Source: Nonomuraea jabiensis (GTDB lineage Bacteria; Actinomycetota; Actinomycetes; Streptosporangiales; Streptosporangiaceae). From it: a stretch of DNA of 64,000 nt. The notes under the pieces are model-generated. The model saw only the letters and a program-made list of their open reading frames with translations, was not told where the DNA came from and ran no database searches. This document shows, one piece after another, positions 32,237 through 39,927 of this stretch. Within the stretch, counting starts at the first letter, position 1; each line of letters begins with the position of its first letter. The position numbers were made by a program, and so were the translations under genes. Location of the stretch: positions 9,188,501-9,252,500 of the forward strand of contig NZ_JACHMB010000001.1 in the NCBI RefSeq assembly GCF_014204795.1, in the 5' to 3' direction.

Positions 32237-35200
32237 GTGAAGACGAATCGAGCGTTACGTGGCGCGGGAGTCGTGGGCAGCGTGCTCGCGTTGCTTCTCG
32301 CAGGCAGCCCGATCACCGAGGCCGCGGCGGCGGACCCGCCCGCCGCGCCGGTGTGCGAGCGCCAAGTGGTGTTGGAGGCGTGGGTCACGGGCGGCGTGAA
32401 CGTGCGCCCGGCCGCCGAGCGGGCCCTGCTCGGGGACAAGGCGGCGATCTGTGCCCTGCTGGCCGAGTTGCCCCGGCTCACGGCGCAGGACGACCGCGAG
32501 CAGGCCGGCCGCATCAAGGCCCAGGGAGGGGCCGAGGTGGCCGCCGCCGCCAACGCGGCCCTGCGCTCCGACGACTCCAGCGCCGTGTCGAAGTTTCTCG
32601 ACGGCGGCTGGCAGAGCGCCCGGGAGATCGACCTGCGGGCCAGCGTGAACCAGATGAAGGCGGCCGGCGGGCCGGAGGTCAAGGCCGCGGCGAACGCGGT
32701 GCTGCGCAACGGGACGCGTGAGGCCCTGGGGCAGTTCATCGAGTCGGGGTGGCGGCTGCCGTACAGGCTGGATCTGCGTGCGGTCGTCAACCGCGCGATG
32801 GCGGAGGGCGGCCCGCAGGTGCAGGCCGCGGCGAACCGGGCGTTGCAGGACGGCAGCCTGGAGATGCAGGAGAGATTCGTCCAGATCGACTGGGGCGTGG
32901 CCCAGGCCAGGGACAACGAGAACCAGACCCTGAACGACCTGCGGGCCAGCGCCACGGAGGCGACCCGGCGCGCTGCGTTCGAGACGGTCTCCGCGGTCGC
33001 GCAGGCCGACCGCGCGAAAGCCGAGGCCGCGGCGGCCAAGGCCGACGCGCAGGAGGCCGAACGCCTCGCCTCGCTCGCCGGGCAGGAGTCGGCGGAGGCC
33101 AAACGCCAGGCCCAGCGCGCGGCCGAGGCCGCCGACCGCGCCGCGATCGCCTCCAGCGTCGCCGTCCAGGCCGCCCGGGCAGCCGCGCAGGCCGCCCGCG
33201 CGGCGGCCGGAGCCGCCGGACGCGCGGCGACCGCGGCGGCGCGGGCGCACACCAAGTCCGACGAGGCCTGGGCCGCAGCGGCGGCGGCGGAGCTGGACGC
33301 CAAGGCCGCCGCCGACGCGGAGAACCACAACCGGGTCATGCAGCAGATCGGGCCGCAGATCTCCGCCTGGCTCTCGCCCATCGACCAGATCACCGCCGTG
33401 ACGCAGCAGGCCTACGCCGCGGTCGCCGCCGCCGACTCGGCGCGGGCGAACACCGCGGCCGCCGGGCGCGCCGCCGAGGCCGCCGGCCGGTACGCGGGGC
33501 AGGCCAGCGCCGAGGCCAAGGCCGCGTTCGCGGCGGCCGCCCGCGCCGGAGCCAGCGCCGAACGGGCGAAACGCGCCACCGAGGAGACCGTGCGTCAGGC
33601 CGACATCGCCAAGGACGCGGCCGGCAAGGCACGGGACGCCGCGACGCGCGCGGTGACGTACGCGGAGCAGGCGGCGAGCGCCGCGAAGAGCGCGGCCCAG
33701 CACGCGGGCAGCGCCGTCAACGCGGCCGAGCTGGCGACGCAGCACGCGAACAACGCCTACCGCGCGGCGGAGGACGCGCTGCAGGCCGCCGAGACGGCCC
33801 AGACCGTGTACAAGGCGGCGCGCGCGGCCGACGCCGAACGGCTCCAGCACGAGCTCGAACTCGAGCTGTCCTTCGCCCGGCACGTCAGCCAGAAGGCCGC
33901 CGAGGCCCACCTGGGCGACGCCCGCGGCTTCGCGGTGCCGATGCGCCGCTACCACACGCCCGAGATCGACGCGCTGATCGCCGAGGCCGCGAACCCGCAG
34001 GCCGACACCGCGACGGCCGCCCGCAAGGCGCGCGAGGTGGCCCGCTACTTCGCCACCGTGCCCGGCACCTGGACCAGCTCGGCGGCCATGGCGGCGCTCG
34101 GCGAGGACGACGACGTGCGTACCGTCGCCTTCGTCAAGACCGGGCTCGCGTCCGCCGAGGAGCAGGACGACCGCACGACCCTGACCGGTCTCATGCCCAC
34201 CGGCACCCCCGCCATGAGAGCCGCCGCGCAGCAGGCCCTGGACCGCGGGTGGGCCGACGTCATCGCCTTCCTCGACGACCCCGACTACCCCGAGCGGGCC
34301 GCCGAGCAGCGCGAGCAGGTCGGCCGCATCCTCGCCGAGGCCCGCGAGGCCGGCCACGCCCAGACCGAGGAGGCGGCGAACCTCGCCCTGCGCTCCGACG
34401 ACCCCGACGCCCTCCAGGAGTTCCTGGAGGTCAAGCACAACACCGCCTACACCATGGACATCCGGTCGAAGGTCGGTGAGATCGCCGGCGACGCCTCGAA
34501 CGGCACCGAAGTGCGCAACGGCGCCCAGATCGCCCTCGCCGGCACGACGGCGATGCAGGCCGAGTTCCTGGAGGTGGAGCGGCACCGCGCGGCCGAACGC
34601 GACTACGCGACCGCCACCCACAACTACATCGCCACGTCCCTGATGATCGAGACCTCGGAGATCGCGCAGCGCGCCGTCGACTTCGCCCGCACCGCGCAGG
34701 CCGCCGCGGCGGAGGCCCGGGGCGCGGCGGAGGAGGCCATCGGGTACGCCAACGCCGCCGGCAAGGCGGCCGAGCAGGCGGGAAAGTACGCCACCGAGGC
34801 CGTCGCCCACGCCCGCGACGCCGCCGCCTCCGCGGAACGGGCCGCGCAGTCCGTCCGCACCGCCGCCGCGGCGGCCCAGCAGGCGCGGCAGTCGGCCGGG
34901 CGAGCGTCCCTGTCGGCCCGCTGGGCCCGCGCCTCCGCCGTCTCGGCCGCCCAGGACGCGGCCGGCGCCTACGCCGCCTACGACAGCGCGTACGCGGCGC
35001 AGATCCGGGCCGGCCAAAGCGCCTCGGAAGCGGCCAGGATCGCCGCCGAGGTGTTCGACCACTACCGGGAAGAGGCCCAGCGCCGCCTGAGCACGCTGAA
35101 AGGCGAATGGCTGGGTCACTGCAAATGGGGGCCGGAGGACGGGCTGCCCGGATACCACGACTGCAGCGCGTATGTCGAAGGCATTCTCAACGACCCCAAG

Positions 35201-36295
35201 GGGCCGCTGCACGACCCGGAGGGTTACGCCAGCCAGAACGCCGACAAATGTCGGCAGCAGTTCGTCGGCAAGGCACTGGACGCGTGCCTGTCCGTCGTCA
35301 TGAGCCCCCTCTTCTCCTTCGCGAAGACGGGGATCGCCGACCGGGAGACGGAGACCCACCGCCTCGCCGAGGAGTACATCACCGCGACCGCGCTGGACCT
35401 GTTCAACGCCGCCTCCCAGTACGGGATGATCAGCGATTGCAAATCCGCCTTCAAGGGCGCCCTCAGCGGCCGGGTGTCCAGCTTCTCGGACTGCATCACC
35501 GGAGCCTTCGACCTGTCGGAGGATCCCAACTGGAACGAGAACGCGAGCCAGTGGAAGGGCACCTTCGTGGAGTCGCTCATCCCGGAGGAGCTGCGCTTCG
35601 CCGAGTACAACTCGATCTTGGGGCCGATGTACCTGCTCCACCACCTGTCCGACCGCACCATCATCGTGGCGACGTACGAGTCCGCCCTGGCGACCTCGCT
35701 CGTGCGGACGCTGCCCATCGGCTGCGTCCAGGACGGCGGGCAGTGCCCGTACGCCGACGCCGCGCAGCAGCTCAGGGACGTCAGCGAATCGATCAAGCGG
35801 CTCAACAACCAGGGCTACATCGTCGACGAGTCCGGACGGGTCCTCGACGCGAACGGCCTGCCGATCGCGAGCCTTCCCCCCGCCGACGACCTGTCGAAAT
35901 GGGCGAACTACACGGTCGAGAGCGGCCTGCACGACGACCTCGCCGCCCTGGAGAACCGCCTCGACCTGCTGTACCGGCAGCAGTTCGGCCTGCCCATGGC
36001 ACCCCCGGCCTGGCACCTGGAGACGCAGCTCGCCTACCGCGTCGCCACGCGGGAGGTGGCCCTGCGCGACTCCACGCTGCGGCTCGTCATGAACAACCCG
36101 GGCGGCGTCTGCGACGCGGTCCCGCTCACCGGCACCGGGCCCGACCGGCAGCGGCAGGCCGTGGCAGGGTGCATCCAGGCCGTCAAGATGCTGCTCCCGG
36201 CCGGCACCACGATGATCATCTACTATCCCGATCCGGACGATCCGGCGGAGCTGCTCGAAGTCACCGTGCGCGGGGTCGGGCGCTGGCTGGACTGA
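32237..36295 (+). CDS. Secreted ALF-repeat/coiled-coil protein with C-terminal DddA/SCP1.201-like deaminase domain
   Basis: A 1352-residue exported protein from GTG 32237 (TTG 32210 is an alternative). Signal peptide GAGVVGSVLALLLAGSPITEAAAA. Residues about 60-215 are ALF-type repeats (AAANAALRSDDSSAVSKFLDGGW, AAANAVLRNGTREALGQFIESGW). Long Ala-rich coiled coil follows to about 960, with a second ALF block near 640-780. A Cys-containing globular part spans 955-1240. The end aligns with cytidine deaminases of the DddA/SCP1.201 group: W-HLE (His 1260, Glu 1262), LRLVMNNPGGVC (Cys 1292), GC (Cys 1312), then MLLPAGTTMIIYYPDPDD. His/Cys/Cys are the zinc ligands and Glu the proton shuttle. A 19-residue insert separates the two Cys. 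This suggests a secreted polymorphic-toxin-like effector. No immunity-like gene follows. Confidence 0.85.
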   Translation: MKTNRALRGAGVVGSVLALLLAGSPITEAAAADPPAAPVCERQVVLEAWVTGGVNVRPAAERALLGDKAAICALLAELPRLTAQDDREQAGRIKAQGGAEVAAAANAALRSDDSSAVSKFLDGGWQSAREIDLRASVNQMKAAGGPEVKAAANAVLRNGTREALGQFIESGWRLPYRLDLRAVVNRAMAEGGPQVQAAANRALQDGSLEMQERFVQIDWGVAQARDNENQTLNDLRASATEATRRAAFETVSAVAQADRAKAEAAAAKADAQEAERLASLAGQESAEAKRQAQRAAEAADRAAIASSVAVQAARAAAQAARAAAGAAGRAATAAARAHTKSDEAWAAAAAAELDAKAAADAENHNRVMQQIGPQISAWLSPIDQITAVTQQAYAAVAAADSARANTAAAGRAAEAAGRYAGQASAEAKAAFAAAARAGASAERAKRATEETVRQADIAKDAAGKARDAATRAVTYAEQAASAAKSAAQHAGSAVNAAELATQHANNAYRAAEDALQAAETAQTVYKAARAADAERLQHELELELSFARHVSQKAAEAHLGDARGFAVPMRRYHTPEIDALIAEAANPQADTATAARKAREVARYFATVPGTWTSSAAMAALGEDDDVRTVAFVKTGLASAEEQDDRTTLTGLMPTGTPAMRAAAQQALDRGWADVIAFLDDPDYPERAAEQREQVGRILAEAREAGHAQTEEAANLALRSDDPDALQEFLEVKHNTAYTMDIRSKVGEIAGDASNGTEVRNGAQIALAGTTAMQAEFLEVERHRAAERDYATATHNYIATSLMIETSEIAQRAVDFARTAQAAAAEARGAAEEAIGYANAAGKAAEQAGKYATEAVAHARDAAASAERAAQSVRTAAAAAQQARQSAGRASLSARWARASAVSAAQDAAGAYAAYDSAYAAQIRAGQSASEAARIAAEVFDHYREEAQRRLSTLKGEWLGHCKWGPEDGLPGYHDCSAYVEGILNDPKGPLHDPEGYASQNADKCRQQFVGKALDACLSVVMSPLFSFAKTGIADRETETHRLAEEYITATALDLFNAASQYGMISDCKSAFKGALSGRVSSFSDCITGAFDLSEDPNWNENASQWKGTFVESLIPEELRFAEYNSILGPMYLLHHLSDRTIIVATYESALATSLVRTLPIGCVQDGGQCPYADAAQQLRDVSESIKRLNNQGYIVDESGRVLDANGLPIASLPPADDLSKWANYTVESGLHDDLAALENRLDLLYRQQFGLPMAPPAWHLETQLAYRVATREVALRDSTLRLVMNNPGGVCDAVPLTGTGPDRQRQAVAGCIQAVKMLLPAGTTMIIYYPDPDDPAELLEVTVRGVGRWLD

Positions 36296-36311
36296 AACCC
36301 GCGTGAGAACC

Positions 36312-36356
36312 CAGGCTGAAGGCGCGGTCGCCGAAAGACACCGCGCCTTCAGCCTG
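36312..36356 (+). terminator. Strong terminator hairpin
   Basis: CAGGCTGAAGGCGCGGT and ACCGCGCCTTCAGCCTG are perfect 17-bp arms around an 11-base loop, 16 bp after the ALF-deaminase gene. It isolates that gene from the carbonic anhydrase and shows the toxin-like gene is the last in its transcript. Confidence 0.85.
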
Positions 36357-36427
36357 CGGCGCATAATCCCCGTTGACCATGCCGGGATTACGGGTAATGG
36401 TGGGAGGACCGGTCAAGGGGAGGTTCG

Positions 36428-36921
36428 ATGAGCATCACCGACGAGCTGGTCGCCAACGCCGAACGCTACGCCGAGTCCTTCCAGCACGGGGCGCTCGCCC
36501 TGCCGCCCGCCAAACGCTTGGCCGTGGTGGCCTGCATGGACGCCCGGCTCAACGTCTACGGCCTGCTCGGCCTGCGAGAAGGCGACGCGCACGTCATCCG
36601 CACTCGGGCGGCGTCATCACGGCGGGCGAGCGCCGCAGCCTGGCCATCAGCCAGCGGCTGCTGGGCACGCGCGAGATCGTCCTGATCCACCACACCGACT
36701 GCGGCATGCTCACCTTCACCGACGACGGCTTCAAGCAGGACGTCTACCGCGATGTCGGCATCAAGCCCGACTGGGCCGCTGAGGCCTTCACCGACCTGGA
36801 GGAGGACGTGGTCCAGTCCGTCCGGCGGATCAGGCAGGACCCGTTCATCCCGCACAAGGACGCGATCAGGGGGCTCGTCTACGACGTCACGACCGGGCGG
36901 CTCGGCGAGGTCAAGCTGTAG
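36428..36921 (+). pseudogene. Beta-class carbonic anhydrase with one frameshift
   Basis: Reading across one frameshift gives a complete 165-residue beta-carbonic anhydrase: ALPPAKRLAVVACMDARLNVYGLLGLREGDAHVIRN, then GGVITAGERRSLAISQRLLGTREIVLIHHTDCGM. Zinc ligands are Cys in ACMDAR and His..Cys in HHTDCGM; the Asp-Arg dyad is intact. The lesion is at about 36602, where CGCACTCGGG reads as CGCAACTCGGG with one A restored (HVIRNSGG). CO2 hydration in the cytoplasm is expected if the indel is an error. It is solitary, between two terminators. Confidence 0.85.
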
Positions 36922-37184
36922 CCGGACCGGGCCACGAGCCGCCGCCTGCCCCCACCCCGTCCCGCCCCGTCCGGCCTCGCCTCACCCCGCCCCGCTGAGT
37001 ATGCGGTCTGAATGGTGTGGGGTGTCCTTCTCGGTGCGGCTCGTTCATAACTGCCGGCATGGGGAATGCGGCAGCACGCCGCGATTTCCCGAATGCGCCG
37101 CCTTGACCGTGAAAACTCGCCCGTGTTTCAATCCAGGACCGCTTTGTGCGGCGTACTGATTCGCGGGGGATCGGAGACACAGTC

Positions 37185-38354
37185 ATGGAATTAGGCCGTC
37201 GGGAAGCCGTCAAACTGGGATTGGCCGCATTAGTGAGCGGCGGCGTCATGCGAACGGCTCCCGCCGCTCACGCGGCCGGCGCCGTCAACCCGTACCCGGC
37301 GGGCGAGGACAGCGTCGTCGTGGCCCTGCGCCGCGCGCTCGACAACGCCGCCAACGGCGTCGCCGGGCCGGCGGGGCGCGACGCCCAGGGGCGGATCGTC
37401 GTCCGGGCCACGGCGAACCATCGCCACGTGCTCAAGGGGCGGCTGATCGTGGGGGGCAACACCCACCTGGACGCGACGGGCGCGCGGTTCGTCGCCGGCT
37501 TCACCTCGCCGGGCACCTCGGAGACGATGGTGCTCAACCACGTTCCCAGCGCGACGACCGGGGGGTACGGCGCGCCGGGCAACATCAGGATCACCGGCGG
37601 CTCCTGGGACCCGATCTGGCAGTACCTCCAGGACGGCCGCCAGGCGCCGGCGTCGAACGTCATCACGATGCAGCACACGTCCGGCGTCGAGCTGGTCGGC
37701 CTGACCATCTACAACGTCAAGTGGTACCACGCCATCGAGCTCAACGCCGTACGGAACGCCACCGTGAGCGGCTGCGCCCTGTACGGCTGGGTGCTCGCCC
37801 CCCAGTACGCCGACAAGCGCTACCACGGCGAGGCCGTCCAGCTCGACCTGGCCGGCGTCACGAACACGTGGGCGGGCGCGACGGACAACACGCCCTGCAC
37901 CGGCATCCGCGTCCTCGGCAACACGTGCGACAAGTCGGGATCGCAGGGCCCCTGGGGCACCCTCGTCGGATCGCACACGGCCGTGCCCGGCGTCCGGCAC
38001 TCGCGGGTCTGGATCGAGAACAACGTGGTCACCAACACCAGCTACGACGCGATCACCCCGTTCAACACCGAGGCCGTGTACATCCGGGACAACCGGATCA
38101 CCGGCTGCAACGGCGGCGTGTACGTCCGGGCGTCCGAGACCGAGGCCAACCCGCTGACGATCGTGGAGATTACCGGGAACACCGTGGGCCCGCTCGTCCC
38201 CGACTACCAGGGGAAGATCAGGTCGGGGATCGGGCTCGTCGCCCACGAGGGCTCTCCCATCAGCGACATCCTGGTCAGCGGCAACACGGCGCCGTCGTTC
38301 ATCTACCGGTCCCGGCAGCTGATGACCTTCCGCGAGCCGCCGCAGACCAGTTGA
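37185..38354 (+). CDS. Tat-exported right-handed beta-helix protein
   Basis: A 389-residue protein starting at ATG 37185 with GGAG nine bases before. The N-terminus GRREAVKLGLAALVSGGVMRTAPAAHA is a twin-arginine signal peptide. The mature part is a parallel beta-helix of the pectate-lyase type: HVLKGRLIVGGNTHLDATGARFVAG, NIRITGGSWDPI, VELVGLTIYNVKWYHAIELNAVRNATVSGCALYGW, NRITGCNGGVYVR. It probably acts on or binds a polysaccharide. No specific lyase triad can be named. Neighbouring esterases with cellulose-binding modules support a plant-polymer context. A terminator follows. Confidence 0.82.
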   Translation: MELGRREAVKLGLAALVSGGVMRTAPAAHAAGAVNPYPAGEDSVVVALRRALDNAANGVAGPAGRDAQGRIVVRATANHRHVLKGRLIVGGNTHLDATGARFVAGFTSPGTSETMVLNHVPSATTGGYGAPGNIRITGGSWDPIWQYLQDGRQAPASNVITMQHTSGVELVGLTIYNVKWYHAIELNAVRNATVSGCALYGWVLAPQYADKRYHGEAVQLDLAGVTNTWAGATDNTPCTGIRVLGNTCDKSGSQGPWGTLVGSHTAVPGVRHSRVWIENNVVTNTSYDAITPFNTEAVYIRDNRITGCNGGVYVRASETEANPLTIVEITGNTVGPLVPDYQGKIRSGIGLVAHEGSPISDILVSGNTAPSFIYRSRQLMTFREPPQTS

Positions 38355-38357
38355 GAC

Positions 38358-38384
38358 CATCCCGCCCGGCAGTCGGGCGGGATG
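38358..38384. terminator. Bidirectional terminator hairpin
   Basis: CATCCCGCCCG and CGGGCGGGATG are perfect 11-bp arms with a 5-base loop. It lies between the beta-helix gene (+) and the converging SGNH-hydrolase fragment (-). Confidence 0.8.
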
Positions 38385-38395
38385 CTCTCAGGAGC

Positions 38396-38790
38396 TCACC
38401 ACCTGAGGGGAAGGCCGGCGATGAACGAGCCGAGCGCGCCCGCCAGCGCCTTGTGGTCGTGCAGGGAGGGGTGCCAGTCGCAGCCGAGCAGGTCGAGCCC
38501 CAGCGCGGCGTTGTCGTAGTGGAGCGCCTTGACCCGGCCGTCCCCCTGGCTGTTGCGCTGCCGCACGACCTGCTGGACGGAGTCGGCCAGGGCGGTCGCG
38601 TTCGACATGGTGGGGTAGGTCAGCACGATGGAGGTGCTCTTGCCGTACCTGGCCCTGAGCTCGTCCAGGAAGCCCAGGTAGGCGGTGCGGTAGTCGGCGG
38701 CGAGGGCGTCGAGGTCGGCCCAGGGCTCGCCGGGGTTGAGCGCGGTGGAGAAGTCGTTGATGCCCAGCCCGACCACCACGAGCTCACGGT
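38396..38790 (-). pseudogene. SGNH/GDSL hydrolase C-terminal fragment
   Basis: The minus-strand frame reads VVVGLGINDFSTALNPGEPWADLDALAADYRTAYLGFLDELRARYG, LTYPTMSN and LGCDWHPSLHDH. These are block III (GxND), the core and the catalytic D-x-H of an SGNH esterase of the carbohydrate-esterase type. The N-terminal half with the GDS nucleophile is gone. At about 38790 the sequence switches directly into a dienelactone hydrolase fragment on the opposite strand. Confidence 0.8.
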
Positions 38791-39108
38791 CGTCTCCACG
38801 GTGGCCGGGCTGCCGCAGGTGGACGCGTCCCGGATGGCGGCGATCGGATTCTGCTTCGGCGGGCTGTGCGTGCTGGACCTGGCCAGGCACGACGCGGCGG
38901 TCCGCGGCGTGGCGAGCTTCCACGGGGTGCTGACCCCGCCGCCGGCGCCGACTGGCAGCTCCAAGCCTTCGGCCACACCTGCCACTCGTTCATGGCGGAG
39001 CAGGCCGACAGCCCGGAGCTCGGCATCCAGTACAGCCGGCGCTCCGCCGAGCGGGCGTGGTGGAGCCTGGAGCGCTTCCTCGCCGAATGCCTGCGCGACC
39101 CGTCGTGA
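38790..39108 (+). pseudogene. Dienelactone-hydrolase fragment with internal deletion
   Basis: Plus-strand frames give RMAAIGFCFGGLCVLDLARHDAAVRGVASFHGVLTPP, the nucleophile elbow with Cys in GFCFGG. Then, in another frame, DWQLQAFGHTCHSFMAEQADSPELGIQYSRRSAERAWWSLERFLAE appears, which is the His-containing C-terminus of the family. The N-terminus and the middle third (with the catalytic Asp) are missing. It is joined back to back with the SGNH fragment, the footprint of an inversion or deletion. Confidence 0.8.
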
Positions 39109-39178
39109 GCCTGGGCGAGGCGGTGCGCTCGCACCTGGCGCGGCCGGCGGAGAGCCTGGTGCCCGGTCGCGGGTCGCG

Positions 39179-39697
39179 CTAGGGCTGGGGTGGCGGCGGT
39201 GGTTTCTGGGAGCGGAGGACCGGGGCCAGGGTGCGGGTGTCGTGGTGGAGGGCTCGGGCGCACAGCGTGAGCGTTTCCGCGAGTGTCGCGCGGTCCGTGT
39301 CGTCGATCTCGGCGAGCATGACGGCTTCGATGCTGTCGAGGGAGTGGTCGCATCGCCGCAGCGTGTTCAGGCCCTTCGGGGTGAGGCGGGTGCGCAGGGC
39401 GCGGCCGCCGCGGGGGTGGGGGTCGCGGCGGATGAGGCCGCGTTGTTCGAGGTCGCGGATGACCAGGTTCATCGCCTGCGGGGTCACGAAGGCGATGCGG
39501 GCCAGGTCGGCCGAGGACGGGGCGTCGCGCAGGCGCAGCTCGCTGAGCGCCATGTACTCGGTGGTCGTCAGGCCGTGCCGGGCGAGCGCTTCGTCCAGGC
39601 AGGCGCGGATGCGGCGTTCGAGCCGGAACACGAGGTAGCTCACACGGGGCGGAGGCGAGTCCGGCGCAGCGGCCGCGGGGACACCCGGATCGGTCAC
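39179..39697 (-). CDS. MarR-family transcriptional regulator
   Basis: A 172-residue regulator starting at GTG 39697 (VTDPGVPAAAA). The winged helix is at about residues 45-110: LTTTEYMALSELRLRDAPSSADLARIAFVTPQAMNLVIRDLEQRGLI, then RALRTRLTPKGLN. It is divergent from the CE1 esterase at 39928, and the space between holds two overlapping-type palindromes with the TTGATA core. Autoregulation and control of the esterase are likely. The tail is Pro-rich. Confidence 0.88.
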   Translation of the reverse strand: MTDPGVPAAAAPDSPPPRVSYLVFRLERRIRACLDEALARHGLTTTEYMALSELRLRDAPSSADLARIAFVTPQAMNLVIRDLEQRGLIRRDPHPRGGRALRTRLTPKGLNTLRRCDHSLDSIEAVMLAEIDDTDRATLAETLTLCARALHHDTRTLAPVLRSQKPPPPPQP

Positions 39698-39754
39698 CAG
39701 GAGACGATATCGCGCCCTTGTCGGAACGGGCTCGATGTAAGTTTCCTCACCCCG

Positions 39755-39787
39755 TATCAAGGACCTTGATAGCAAGTTACTTGATAA
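39755..39787. promoter_or_regulatory. MarR-type tandem palindromes
   Basis: TATCAAG-GAC-CTTGATA (39755-39771) is a perfect 17-bp dyad. Six bases on, GTTA-CTTGA-TAAC (about 39775-39787) repeats the CTTGATA half-site. The pair lies between the MarR gene and the CE1-Fn3-CBM2 esterase. MarR dimers bind such 16-20-bp dyads, so this is the probable operator. It is one of the few A/T-rich spots in the region. Confidence 0.65.
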
Positions 39788-39927
39788 CCAGGGAAAACGG
39801 CTTTCTGCCAGGTGAACCGGCGAGCGCGCGCACCGGCCGGGCATTGACGGTGAATCGCAGCCCTTCTATTTTCCAGCGACCGAGGTCGATCCGCGGCGCG
39901 CCGCGGATGTGGAGAGGAGGAGCGCGA

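Noticed and set aside
29824..33393. A 1189-codon minus-strand frame across two secreted-protein genes
   Set aside because: It spans a strong terminator and the ends of two convincing plus-strand genes and has no recognisable domain.
32255..36364. A 1369-codon open frame on the minus strand opposite the ALF-deaminase gene
   Set aside because: It is a shadow of high third-position GC on the real gene: it is very rich in Gly, Arg, Leu and Val, and shows no domain. The plus frame has a signal peptide, repeats and a deaminase domain.
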